The notes under the pieces: generated by a model
Databases searched by the model: none
What the model was told of the DNA's origin: nothing
The model's input: the letters and a program-made list of their open reading frames with translations, nothing else
Source of the DNA: Shinella zoogloeoides
GTDB taxonomy: Bacteria > Pseudomonadota > Alphaproteobacteria > Rhizobiales > Rhizobiaceae
Reading direction: 5' to 3'
Assembly (NCBI RefSeq): GCF_030733845.1
Contig: NZ_CP132311.1
Location: forward strand, 3,041,501 to 3,105,500
Length of the DNA stretch: 64,000 nt
Part shown: in pieces, positions 1 to 8,117 of the stretch
How the letters are laid out: each line of letters begins with the position of its first letter
How positions within the stretch are numbered: position 1 is the stretch's first letter
Program-made: the position numbers and the translations under genes

Positions 1-71
1 AAATCCGCGAGATCGACGCGGAGCTGAGCTGGAAGAAGAACGCCATCCATCCCCGCCTGCGCGGCCAGTAA
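1..71 (+). CDS. C-terminal tail of an unidentified protein (partial)
   Basis: An open frame entering from the left edge (codons from base 3) ends at TAA 69-71. About 22 residues are visible, ending in HPRLRGQ. The tail is too short to assign to a family. It stops 22 bases before hpaE on the same strand, so it is probably the preceding gene of the homoprotocatechuate operon, but that is inference from spacing only. Confidence 0.55.
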   Translation, partial: IREIDAELSWKKNAIHPRLRGQ

Positions 72-93
72 CCGAAATTCCCAGGAAAACATC

Positions 94-1611
94 ATGTCGA
101 AACTTCAGGAAAACATCGCCAAGGCGGAGGCCTATCTTGCCCGCTTCAAGGAGAACGGCGTTCTGAACCGCATCGCCGGCGAGGACGTGCCGGCCGAGGG
201 CGGTGCGACCTTCGAGACCATTTCCCCCGTCGACCTGAAGCCGCTGGCGACCGTCGCCAAGGGCGCGGCCGCCGATATCGACCGCGCCGCCAAGGCCGCG
301 AAAGCCGCCTTTGCCGATTGGGCCGCCATGCCCGGAGACGCGCGCAAGAAGCTGCTGCACAAGATCGCCGACGCCATCGTGGCGCGGGCGGAAGAGATCG
401 CCTTCGTCGAATGCATGGATACGGGGCAGTCGCTGCGCTTCATGGCCAAGGCCGCGCTACGCGGGGCGGAAAACTTCCGCTTCTTCGCCGATCGCGCGCC
501 GCAGGCCCGCGACGGCAAGACGCTGCGCACGGAGACCCAGGTCAACATGACGACCCGCACGCCGATCGGCCCGGTCGGCATCATCACACCCTGGAACACG
601 CCCTTCATGCTCTCGACGTGGAAGATCGCCCCGGCGCTCGCCGCCGGCTGCACCATCGTCCACAAGCCGGCCGAGTTCTCGCCGCTGACGGCACGCCTGC
701 TGGTCGAGATCGCCGAAGAGGCCGGCCTGCCGAAGGGCGTGTGGAACCTCGTCAACGGCTTCGGCGAGGATGCCGGCAGGGCGCTGACCGAGCACCCCCT
801 GATCAAGGCCATCGGCTTCGTCGGCGAAAGCCGCACCGGCTCGATGATCATGAAACAGGGTGCCGACACGCTGAAGCGCGTCCATTTCGAGCTCGGCGGC
901 AAGAACCCCGTTATCGTCTTCGCCGATGCGGATCTGGAGCGCGCGGCCGACGCCGCCGTCTTCATGATCTATTCGCTGAACGGCGAGCGCTGCACCTCCT
1001 CCTCGCGCCTGCTGGTGGAAGACAGCATCTATGACCGTTTCACCGCCCTCGTCGCGGAAAAGGCGAAACGCATAAAGGTCGGCCATCCGCTTGACCCGGA
1101 AACCGTCGTCGGCCCGCTGATCCATCCGGTGCATGAGAAGAAGGTTCTCGAATATATCGAGATCGGCCGCAAGGAAGGCGCGACGGTCGCGGCGGGCGGC
1201 GAGAAATTCGCCGGCCCCGGCGGCGGTTGCTACGTCTCGCCGACGCTGTTCACCGGCGCGACCAACGCCATGCGCGTCGCGCAGGAAGAAATCTTCGGGC
1301 CGGTGCTGACGGCCATTCCGTTCAAGGACGAGGCCGAGGCACTGTCGCTCGCCAACGACATCCAGTACGGCCTCACCGGCTACCTCTGGACATCAGACGT
1401 CACCCGCGCCTTCCGCTTCACCGACCGTCTCGACGCGGGCATGATCTGGGTGAACTCGGAAAACGTGCGCCACCTGCCGACGCCCTTTGGCGGCGTCAAG
1501 AATTCCGGCATCGGCCGCGACGGCGGCGACTGGTCCTTCGACTTCTACATGGAGACGAAGAATATCGCCTTCGCCACGAGCGCCCACGCAATCCCGAAAC
1601 TCGGCGGCTAG
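94..1611 (+). CDS. hpaE: 5-carboxymethyl-2-hydroxymuconate semialdehyde dehydrogenase (HpaE)
   Basis: This 505-residue aldehyde dehydrogenase has the length of the HpaE/HpcC group. The family signature FELGGKNP carries the general-base glutamate at E266, and the nucleophilic cysteine is C300 in GERCTSSS. A PWNTPF motif near residues 167-172 is typical of the oxyanion-hole region. In the pathway it oxidises the semialdehyde released when HpaD cleaves homoprotocatechuate, using NAD. It is followed after 87 bases by hpaD and then by hpaH and hpaI genes. That context, rather than the sequence alone, separates it from other hydroxymuconic semialdehyde dehydrogenases. It is soluble and lacks a signal peptide. 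Confidence 0.9.
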   Translation: MSKLQENIAKAEAYLARFKENGVLNRIAGEDVPAEGGATFETISPVDLKPLATVAKGAAADIDRAAKAAKAAFADWAAMPGDARKKLLHKIADAIVARAEEIAFVECMDTGQSLRFMAKAALRGAENFRFFADRAPQARDGKTLRTETQVNMTTRTPIGPVGIITPWNTPFMLSTWKIAPALAAGCTIVHKPAEFSPLTARLLVEIAEEAGLPKGVWNLVNGFGEDAGRALTEHPLIKAIGFVGESRTGSMIMKQGADTLKRVHFELGGKNPVIVFADADLERAADAAVFMIYSLNGERCTSSSRLLVEDSIYDRFTALVAEKAKRIKVGHPLDPETVVGPLIHPVHEKKVLEYIEIGRKEGATVAAGGEKFAGPGGGCYVSPTLFTGATNAMRVAQEEIFGPVLTAIPFKDEAEALSLANDIQYGLTGYLWTSDVTRAFRFTDRLDAGMIWVNSENVRHLPTPFGGVKNSGIGRDGGDWSFDFYMETKNIAFATSAHAIPKLGG

Positions 1612-1698
1612 GCCGCCGGCCCGAAACTCGGCGGCTGATCCGCCGGAAACAGACTGCGCCCGACCTCGGCCTGCCGGGGCGGGCTTGAGGAGGAACCC

Positions 1699-2679
1699 AT
1701 GCCCGTACCCCAGCCCAATCTCTACCCGCCCTTCAACATCGTGCGCCTCAGCCATGTCGAATTCGGCGTCACCGACCTTGCGAAATCCCGCGCCTTCTAT
1801 GTCGATACGCTCGGCCTGCAGGTCACGGACGAGACGGCCGACACGATCTACCTGCGCGCCATGGAAGAGCGCGGCCACCATTGCATCGTCTTGAAGAAAT
1901 CCGGCAAGCCGGAAGCCCGCGACCTCGGCTTCAAGGTGTTCGACGACGAGGACCTCGAAAAGGCCGTGCATTTCTTCAAGGGCAAGGGCCTGCCGGTGGA
2001 CTGGGTGGAGCGCCCCTATCAGGGCCGTACCTTCCGCACCCGCGATCCCATGGGCATTCCGCTGGAATTCTATACCAGGATGGACCGCTTGGCGCCGATC
2101 CACCAGAAATACGCGCTCTATCGCGGCGTCAAGCCGCTGCGCATCGACCACTTCAACTGCTTCTCGCCTGACGTCGATGCCTCCGTCGCCTTCTACAACG
2201 AGCTCGGTTTCCGCGTGACGGAGTACACGGAGGACGAGGAGAGCGGCAAGCTCTGGGCGGCCTGGACGCACCGCAAGGGCGGCGTGCACGACATCGCCTT
2301 CACCAACGGCCGCGGCCCCCGGCTGCACCACACCGCCTTCTGGGTACCGACGCCGCTCAATATCATCGACCTTCTCGACCTGATGGCAACGACCGGCTGG
2401 GTCTCCAACATCGAGCGCGGCCCCGGCCGCCACGGCATTTCCAACGCCTTCTTCCTCTATATCCTCGATCCGGACGGCCACCGCATCGAGATATACTGCT
2501 CGGACTACCAGACGGTGGACCCGGACCTCGAACCCATCAAATGGGACCTCAAGGACCCGCAGCGCCAGACGCTCTGGGGAGCACCCGCGCCGAAATCCTG
2601 GTTCGAGCACGGCAGCCTCTTTGCCGGTACCGAGGTCTCGGAATCGCAGCTCAAGGCTCAGCCGATCATCGCACCTTGA
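1699..2679 (+). CDS. hpaD: 3,4-dihydroxyphenylacetate 2,3-dioxygenase (HpaD), VOC-type extradiol dioxygenase
   Basis: The 326-residue protein has two vicinal-oxygen-chelate modules: the N-terminal one begins around residue 13 (RLSHVEFGV) and the catalytic one around residue 150. The 2-His-1-carboxylate metal site is visible as H151 (IDHFNC), H210/H211 (LHHTAFW) and E264 (HRIEIY), with spacing like the Brevibacterium/Arthrobacter homoprotocatechuate dioxygenases. It should open homoprotocatechuate next to the hydroxyls (meta cleavage) to give 5-carboxymethyl-2-hydroxymuconate semialdehyde, the HpaE substrate. A GAGGAGGAA-like ribosome site precedes ATG 1699. This is the type I (VOC) enzyme, unrelated in fold to the E. 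coli HpaD, which is a type II (LigB-like) enzyme. Confidence 0.9.
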   Translation: MPVPQPNLYPPFNIVRLSHVEFGVTDLAKSRAFYVDTLGLQVTDETADTIYLRAMEERGHHCIVLKKSGKPEARDLGFKVFDDEDLEKAVHFFKGKGLPVDWVERPYQGRTFRTRDPMGIPLEFYTRMDRLAPIHQKYALYRGVKPLRIDHFNCFSPDVDASVAFYNELGFRVTEYTEDEESGKLWAAWTHRKGGVHDIAFTNGRGPRLHHTAFWVPTPLNIIDLLDLMATTGWVSNIERGPGRHGISNAFFLYILDPDGHRIEIYCSDYQTVDPDLEPIKWDLKDPQRQTLWGAPAPKSWFEHGSLFAGTEVSESQLKAQPIIAP

Positions 2680-2739
2680 GAGGCATTGCAAATCAGCGGC
2701 CAAACGCCGAAAAACGCAATGTCATCACGGGAGTAAGAC

Positions 2740-4146
2740 ATGGATAGCGAAGAATTCCGCCAGTGGTCGCGCACCGTGGCCGACTGGGGCGCCGACTATC
2801 GGGCGGGCTTGCGCGAGCGGCCGGTGCGCGCGCAGACGAAGCCGGGCGACATCATCAAACAGATCGCCGAGGCCGCCCCAGAAACCGGCGAGGCGATGGA
2901 GACGATCTTTGCCGATTTCGAGCGGATCATCCCCGATGGCCTTACCCATTGGCAGCATCCGCGCTTCTTCGCCTATTTCCCGGCCAATGCCGCGCCGGTC
3001 TCGGTAATCGCCGACTACCTGGTCACCTCCGTCGCCGCCCAGTGCATGCTGTGGCAGACCTCGCCGGCGGCGACGGAGCTGGAAACCCGCACCGTCGATT
3101 GGCTGCGCCAGGCGCTCGGCCTGCCGGACGGCTTTTCCGGCGTCATCCAGGATTCCGCCTCCACCGCGACGCTCGCCGCCGTGCTGGTCATGCGTGAAAA
3201 GGCGCTCGGCTGGAAGGGCAACAGCGAGGGGCTGGCAGCGCACAAACCCGTGCGCGTCTACGCCTCGAAACAGGTGCACACCTCCATCGACCGCGCGATC
3301 TGGATCGCTGGCATCGGCGAGGCGAACCTCGTGCGCATCCCGACCAAGGGACAGCTCAACGGCATGGACCCGGACGCGCTCGACGCGGCGATCAAGGCCG
3401 ACCTTGCGGCCGGCCATATCCCGGCCGGCGTCATCGCCTGTACCGGCGGCACCTCCATCGGCGCCTGCGACCCGATCCGCGATGTCGCGGCGGTCGTGAA
3501 GGCGCATGGGCTTTACCTGCATGTGGATGCGGCATGGGCGGGCTCGGCGATGATCTGCCCGGAATTCCGCACCCTCTGGGACGGGATCGAGGCGGCCGAT
3601 TCCATCGTCTTCAACCCGCACAAATGGCTGGGTGCGAATTTCGATTGCTCGGTGCAGTTCATCAGGAGCCCCGAGGACCAAGTGCGCACCCTCGCCATCC
3701 AGCCGGAATACCTCAAAACCCACGGCCATGACGGCATCATCAACTATTCGGAATGGACCGTCCCGCTCGGCCGCCGCTTCCGCGCGCTGAAACTGTGGTT
3801 CCTGATGCGCTACCACGGCCTCGAAGGCCTGCGCACGATGATCCGCAACCATGTCGCATGGTCGGAAGAGTTGGCGGCGCGGCTTGCCGCCGAGCCGGAT
3901 TTCGAGATCGTCAGCGCGCCGGTCCTGTCGCTCTTCTCCTTCCGCCACAAGGGCGGCGAGGATGCCGACCGGCACAATATCGCCCTCGTCAATGCCATCA
4001 ACGACGACGGCCGCATCTACCTCACCCAGACCCGCGTCGAGGGCCGTATCGCCATCCGCTTCCAGGCGGGCCAGTTCGAAATGACCCGCGACGACGCCGA
4101 CACCGCCTTCAAGGTGATCACCGAGATCGCCCGCGTATTGAAATAG
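2740..4146 (+). CDS. PLP-dependent aromatic-L-amino-acid decarboxylase
   Basis: The 468-residue protein is a group II pyridoxal-phosphate decarboxylase. The cofactor lysine is K295 in NPHKWLGANFDC, and the HVDAAWAG strand holding the ring-contacting aspartate lies near residues 258-265. Length and motifs match DOPA/tyrosine/tryptophan decarboxylases. It lies in line between hpaD and the FAH/hpaH/hpaI genes, with short gaps, so it is very likely cotranscribed with homoprotocatechuate degradation. I infer a role in making tyramine or dopamine from tyrosine or DOPA, whose deamination and oxidation would give hydroxyphenylacetate. Substrate choice cannot be read from the sequence, and no amine oxidase is in view. 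Confidence 0.85.
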   Translation: MDSEEFRQWSRTVADWGADYRAGLRERPVRAQTKPGDIIKQIAEAAPETGEAMETIFADFERIIPDGLTHWQHPRFFAYFPANAAPVSVIADYLVTSVAAQCMLWQTSPAATELETRTVDWLRQALGLPDGFSGVIQDSASTATLAAVLVMREKALGWKGNSEGLAAHKPVRVYASKQVHTSIDRAIWIAGIGEANLVRIPTKGQLNGMDPDALDAAIKADLAAGHIPAGVIACTGGTSIGACDPIRDVAAVVKAHGLYLHVDAAWAGSAMICPEFRTLWDGIEAADSIVFNPHKWLGANFDCSVQFIRSPEDQVRTLAIQPEYLKTHGHDGIINYSEWTVPLGRRFRALKLWFLMRYHGLEGLRTMIRNHVAWSEELAARLAAEPDFEIVSAPVLSLFSFRHKGGEDADRHNIALVNAINDDGRIYLTQTRVEGRIAIRFQAGQFEMTRDDADTAFKVITEIARVLK

Positions 4147-4157
4147 GAGAGACCACC

Positions 4158-5033
4158 ATGACCGAACGGCCCCGCCTCGCCGGCTTTTCCCGTCAGGGCG
4201 TCAAGAAGTACGGCGTCGTCAAGGACGACGGCGTGGTCGATCTCTCGGCGCGACACGGCGAGCGCTGGCCGAGCCTGCGCGAGGTGATCGAGGCGGGGGC
4301 TCTGGCAACGCTGGCGGCAGAGGCGGCGGCGCTTCCGGCCGACTACCCTCTCGCCGACATCACCTACGAAATTCCGATCCCCGCGCCGGAAAAGATCATC
4401 TGCGTCGGCGTCAACTTTCCCGACCGCAACGAGGAATACAAGGACGGCCAGGCCGCCCCGCCCAACCCCTCGCTGTTCATTCGCTTCCCGCGCTCCTTCA
4501 CCGGCCACGGCCGGCCTCTGATCCGCCCGCCGGAAAGCCCGCAGCTCGATTATGAAGGCGAGATCGCCATCGTCATCGGCAAGGGCGGGCGGCGCATTGC
4601 CGAGAAAGATGCGCTCGACCACATCGCCGCGCTCACCCTCTGCAACGAGGGCACGATCCGCGACTGGGTGCGGCACGCCAAGTTCAACGTCACGCAGGGC
4701 AAGAACTTCGACGCGACCGGCGCCATCGGGCCCTGGCTGGTGCCCTATACGGACGAAAGCCAGCTTGCCGACGTGAAGCTCGAGACCCGCGTCAACGGCG
4801 AGGTGCGCCAGAGCGACCGCACCGGCCGCATGATCTTCTCCTTCCGCAAGATCATCAACTACATCTCCACCTTCACGACGCTCGTGCCCGGCGACGTCAT
4901 CGTCTGCGGCACGCCGACCGGGGCCGGCGCACGCTTCGACCCGCCGATCTGGCTGAAGCCGGGCGACGTGGTGGAAGTCGAGGCCGAAGGCATCGGCATG
5001 CTGCGCAACACCATCGCCGACGAGGTTTTCTGA
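4158..5033 (+). CDS. hpaG: FAH-family isomerase/decarboxylase of homoprotocatechuate degradation (HpaG-like)
   Basis: A 291-residue fumarylacetoacetate-hydrolase-fold protein. ATG 4158 was chosen because GGAGAGACCACC precedes it; the frame is open further upstream, but that part overlaps the decarboxylase gene. The metal-binding stretch DYEGEIAIVIGK (about residues 133-144) with its acidic ligands and the GTPTGAG loop near 254-260 are intact. In enterobacteria HpaG carries two FAH halves doing OPET decarboxylation and HHDD isomerisation; this is a single-domain version. It is followed by hpaH with a TGACCATG junction. Which of the two reactions it catalyses is not decided by sequence; an FAH-domain hydrolase or dihydroxy-diene-oate isomerase are alternatives. 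Confidence 0.75.
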   Translation: MTERPRLAGFSRQGVKKYGVVKDDGVVDLSARHGERWPSLREVIEAGALATLAAEAAALPADYPLADITYEIPIPAPEKIICVGVNFPDRNEEYKDGQAAPPNPSLFIRFPRSFTGHGRPLIRPPESPQLDYEGEIAIVIGKGGRRIAEKDALDHIAALTLCNEGTIRDWVRHAKFNVTQGKNFDATGAIGPWLVPYTDESQLADVKLETRVNGEVRQSDRTGRMIFSFRKIINYISTFTTLVPGDVIVCGTPTGAGARFDPPIWLKPGDVVEVEAEGIGMLRNTIADEVF

Positions 5034-5035
5034 CC

Positions 5036-5839
5036 ATGCTGACACACAACGATATCCGCGCTGCCGCGACAAGCCTCGATGAGGCCGAGCGCAGCCGCGT
5101 CCAGACCGGCCTCCTCTCGCTGAAACACCCCGAGATCACCATGGACGACGCCTATGCGATCCAGAGCGCCTGGGTGCGGAAGAAGATCGCCGATGGGCGC
5201 CGCGTGATCGGCTGGAAGATCGGCCTCACCTCCAAGGCGATGCAATATGCGCTGAACATCGACATCCCCGATTCCGGCGTGCTCTTCGATGACATGGTCT
5301 TCGAGGACGGCGCGACGGTGCCGGCGGACCGCTTCATCCAGCCGCGCGTCGAGGCGGAAATCGCCTTCGTCATGAAGGCGCCGCTGAAAGGCCCCGGCAT
5401 CACCGTGTTCGACGTGCTGAACGCTACCGACTACGTCACCCCCGCCCTTGAAATCCTCGACACCCGCATCCTGCGCGTCGATCCCGCGACGAAGAAGGCG
5501 CGTACCATTTTCGACACGATCTCCGACAATGCCGCCAATGCCGGCATCGTCACGGGCGGACGCGCCGTGCGCCCCGATCAGATCGACATGCGCTGGATGG
5601 GCGCCATCGTCAGCCGCAACGCGGAGGTGGAGGAAACCGGCCTCGGGGCCGGCGTGCTCAACCAGCCGGCGCGCGGCGTCGCCTGGCTCGCCAACCGTCT
5701 TTCGCAATATGGCGACGGCATCGAGGCGGGCCAGATCGTGCTCGCCGGTTCCTTCATCCGGCCGGTGGAAGCCCGCCATGGCGATACCATCATCGGCGAT
5801 TTCGGCCCCTACGGCACCGTCAGCCTGTTCTTCGCATAG
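5036..5839 (+). CDS. hpaH: 2-oxohept-4-ene-1,7-dioate hydratase (HpaH)
   Basis: The 267-residue protein belongs to the hydratase/decarboxylase subgroup of the FAH superfamily (with MhpD and XylJ). [14 protein letters not shown] near residues 56-69, the acidic metal strand [10 protein letters not shown] near 103-112 and a C-terminal [13 protein letters not shown] region (about 242-254) with the fold's substrate-binding arginine are visible. It adds water to 2-oxohept-4-ene-1,7-dioate (OHED) to form the 4-hydroxy-2-oxo acid cleaved by HpaI, the next gene. It starts two bases after the previous stop and ends eight bases before hpaI, which indicates a tight operon. Confidence 0.88.
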   Translation: MLTHNDIRAAATSLDEAERSRVQTGLLSLKHPEITMDDAYAIQSAWVRKKIADGRRVIGWKIGLTSKAMQYALNIDIPDSGVLFDDMVFEDGATVPADRFIQPRVEAEIAFVMKAPLKGPGITVFDVLNATDYVTPALEILDTRILRVDPATKKARTIFDTISDNAANAGIVTGGRAVRPDQIDMRWMGAIVSRNAEVEETGLGAGVLNQPARGVAWLANRLSQYGDGIEAGQIVLAGSFIRPVEARHGDTIIGDFGPYGTVSLFFA

Positions 5840-5847
5840 GAGTTCCC

Positions 5848-6654
5848 ATGCCCGCCCCGAAAAACCGCTTCAAGCAGGCGCTGAAGGAGGGCCGCGCGCA
5901 GATCGGCCTCTGGCAAGCGCTCGCCAATCCCTACACGGTCGAAATCTGCGCCGAGGCAGGCTACGACTGGCTGCTGCTCGACGCGGAGCACGCGCCGAAC
6001 GACGTGCCGCTGCTCGTCTCCCAGCTCCAGGCGATGAAGGGCTCGCAGAGCCATGCCGTCATCCGCCCGCCGATCGGTGAGACCTGGATCGTCAAGCAGC
6101 TGCTCGATATCGGCGCGCAGACGCTGCTGATCCCCATGGTCGACAGCAAGGCGACGGCGGAGGCGATGGTCAGGGCCGTGCGCTACCCGCCCCATGGCGT
6201 GCGCGGCGTCGGCGCGGCGCTGGCGCGGGCCTCGGCGTTCAATCGCACGGTGGATTATCTCCAGACCGCCAATGACGAGATCTGCCTGCTGCTGCAGGTG
6301 GAAAGCCGTGCCGGCCTCGAAGCACTCGACGATATCGCCGGCACGGAGGGCGTCGACGGCGTCTTCATCGGCCCGGCCGACCTTGCCGCCGACATGGGTT
6401 TCCTCGGCAGGCCCGGCGCGCCGGAAGTGCAGGCGGAAGTGGAAAAGGCGCTGGCAAAGATCCAATCGCATGGCAAGGCGGCGGGCATCCTCATCGGCGA
6501 CCTCGGCCTTGCGAAACGTTACTTGGAACTGGGCGCCACCTTCGTCGCCATCGGCAACGACGTGACGCTGCTCGTCAATGCCACGACGAAGCTTCTGGCG
6601 GATTTCAAGGCCGCCGAACCGGCAAAGGCGCCGTCGGGCGCCAAGGTCTACTGA
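5848..6654 (+). CDS. hpaI: 4-hydroxy-2-oxoheptane-1,7-dioate aldolase (HpaI)
   Basis: A 268-residue class II aldolase of the HpcH/HpaI family. WLLLDAEHAPND (residues ~43-54, containing the general-base histidine), the metal glutamate in LLLQVESRAG (~147-156) and the metal aspartate in VFIGPADLAADMG (~172-184) are present. It splits the hydrated ring-cleavage product into pyruvate and succinate semialdehyde, the last step of the pathway. It is the final gene of the operon; its TGA lies three bases from the converging hpaR stop. The GAGTTCCC spacer before ATG carries a modest ribosome site. Confidence 0.9.
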   Translation: MPAPKNRFKQALKEGRAQIGLWQALANPYTVEICAEAGYDWLLLDAEHAPNDVPLLVSQLQAMKGSQSHAVIRPPIGETWIVKQLLDIGAQTLLIPMVDSKATAEAMVRAVRYPPHGVRGVGAALARASAFNRTVDYLQTANDEICLLLQVESRAGLEALDDIAGTEGVDGVFIGPADLAADMGFLGRPGAPEVQAEVEKALAKIQSHGKAAGILIGDLGLAKRYLELGATFVAIGNDVTLLVNATTKLLADFKAAEPAKAPSGAKVY

Positions 6655-6657
6655 GAC

Positions 6658-7137
6658 TTACTCCTCGCCGCCCGGCTTGCCTTCGAGCTTCAGGGTGGCG
6701 AGGTCTTCCAGCATGTCGAGAAGCTGTTCCACGCGCTGCGCGCCGAAGCGGGCGTCGATCTGCGCATAGACGCGGCGGGAATCCGGCATCACCTCGTCGA
6801 TCACCGCCTGTCCGGCCGGTGCGAGCCGCAGCAGCACGCGGCGGCCGTCGGCCTCGTCCTTGTGCTTGGAAATGAAGCCGCGCTCCTCCAGCGAGCGCAG
6901 CATGCGCGTCAGGCTCGGCGCGAGGATGAAGGCCTTCTCCGCGACCTCGGACGCATCGAGCATGCCGGATTCCGCCAGCACGCGCAGCACCCGCCATTGC
7001 TGCTCCGTCAGGTCATGATCGGCAAGGATCGGCCGGAAATGGCTCATCACCGCTTCGCGGGCCTTGAGGAGGCCGATGGCCAGAGAGCGTCGGCGCTCGC
7101 GCGGCGACGTATCCTTGCTATTGTCGGGGATGGTCAT
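6658..7137 (-). CDS. hpaR: MarR-family repressor HpaR of the homoprotocatechuate operon
   Basis: The reading frame is open farther upstream, but the conserved part starts at ATG 7135-7137 (MTIPDNSKD), giving 159 residues, close to the HpaR length. The winged-helix region spans about residues 35-110: LTEQQWRVLRVL, then a recognition helix LAPSLTRMLRSLEERG, then the DEADGRRVLLRLAP wing typical of MarR proteins. Family knowledge says HpaR represses hpa genes until an aromatic acid ligand binds. It converges on hpaI and diverges from the downstream FAH-hydrolase gene, so it may control that gene directly from the shared gap and the main operon at a promoter outside the window. Confidence 0.85.
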   Translation of the reverse strand: MTIPDNSKDTSPRERRRSLAIGLLKAREAVMSHFRPILADHDLTEQQWRVLRVLAESGMLDASEVAEKAFILAPSLTRMLRSLEERGFISKHKDEADGRRVLLRLAPAGQAVIDEVMPDSRRVYAQIDARFGAQRVEQLLDMLEDLATLKLEGKPGGEE

Positions 7138-7295
7138 GTTTGTGAGCGGCACCGTTCGTCTTCCTGCCTCTATCCGCGATTTTTCGGGGTCGCGCAATCG
7201 AAACACAGTATAGGGCAAGAAGAACGGATCGATTGTGGCCGATCGGCATGCTAGCTTCCGCCGGCATATCAAGCCTGTCGAAAGTGCATCCTGCC
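7138..7295. promoter_or_regulatory. Divergent control region between hpaR and an FAH hydrolase gene
   Basis: The 158-bp gap separates two divergent starts and should hold both promoters. A 10-bp perfect palindrome GCCGATCGGC lies at 7238-7247 and a weak -10-like TATAGG at 7209-7214. The palindrome is a candidate MarR-type half of an HpaR operator, but it is short and GC-rich, so chance occurrence is not excluded. Confidence 0.35.
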
Positions 7296-8009
7296 ATGAC
7301 ATCCGAAAACGCCGCCTCCGGCCGAGACTATATCTTCGCCCCCGCCCCGGTTCCCACCCTGCCGATCGTGGGCACGGCCGCGCTGTTTCCGGTGCACCGC
7401 ATCTATTGCGTCGGCCGCAACTTCGCGGACCATGCCATCGAAATGGGCCACGACCCGGACAAGGAGCCGCCCTTCTTCTTCCAGAAGAACCCGGACACGC
7501 TCGTATCGCCCGAGCGCGGCTTTCCCTATCCGGCGGCGAGCAAGGACGTGCATCACGAGGTCGAGCTCGTCGTGGCGCTGAAGAGCGGCGGCAGCGACAT
7601 CCCGGTCGAAAAGGCGCTCGATTGCGTCTACGGCTATGCCCTCGGCCTCGACATGACGCGCCGAGACCTCCAGGCGGAAGCCAAGAAACACGGCCGGCCG
7701 TGGGAAGTCGCCAAGGCGTTCGAGCACTCCGCGCCCTGCGGTCCGATCCATCCCGCCGGCACGGTCGGCCATCCGGCGGCAGGCGCGATCCGGCTTTCCG
7801 TCAACGGCACGGTCCGGCAGGACGGCGATCTCAACCAGATGATCTGGAAGGTGCCGGAGATGATCGCCTATCTCTCCCGCCTCTTCATGCTCGCCCCGGG
7901 CGACCTCATCTTCGCCGGCACGCCCGCCGGCGTCGGCGCGGTCGAAAAGGGCGCCGTGATGCAGGCCCATATCGACGGATTGGAAGACATCACCGTCGCC
8001 GTCACCTGA
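7296..8009 (+). CDS. FAH-family hydrolase (fumarylpyruvate hydrolase / acylpyruvase type)
   Basis: A 237-residue protein with the compact FAH fold. Motifs are YCVGRNFADHAIEMG near residues 35-49, the substrate-side FFFQKNPDT near 59-67, the metal strand HHEVELVVAL near 84-93, and EHSAPCGPI near 142-150. The last is typical of the YcgM/NagK acylpyruvase branch. ATG 7296 was chosen because the alignment-like core begins soon after it. It may hydrolyse an acylpyruvate such as fumarylpyruvate, or supply the second FAH activity missing from the single-domain HpaG. It diverges from hpaR, supporting a link to aromatic catabolism. Confidence 0.75.
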   Translation: MTSENAASGRDYIFAPAPVPTLPIVGTAALFPVHRIYCVGRNFADHAIEMGHDPDKEPPFFFQKNPDTLVSPERGFPYPAASKDVHHEVELVVALKSGGSDIPVEKALDCVYGYALGLDMTRRDLQAEAKKHGRPWEVAKAFEHSAPCGPIHPAGTVGHPAAGAIRLSVNGTVRQDGDLNQMIWKVPEMIAYLSRLFMLAPGDLIFAGTPAGVGAVEKGAVMQAHIDGLEDITVAVT

Positions 8010-8020
8010 CGGCACCTATC

Positions 8021-8060
8021 CCTTTGGCGTATTCCTTCGTTTTGCGGCCCGCGCCAAAGG
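8021..8060. repeat. Inverted repeat before the amidohydrolase gene
   Basis: CCTTTGGCG (8021-8029) pairs perfectly with CGCCAAAGG (8052-8060) across a 22-base loop in the 108-bp gap between the FAH hydrolase and the amidohydrolase. No T-run follows, so it is not a classic terminator; it could be a folded leader or a regulator site. Confidence 0.4.
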
Positions 8061-8117
8061 ACATGACCGATCGCTGAATGATCGATCGACGTCCGGGAGC
8101 AAGAGGAGGAGACCTGT

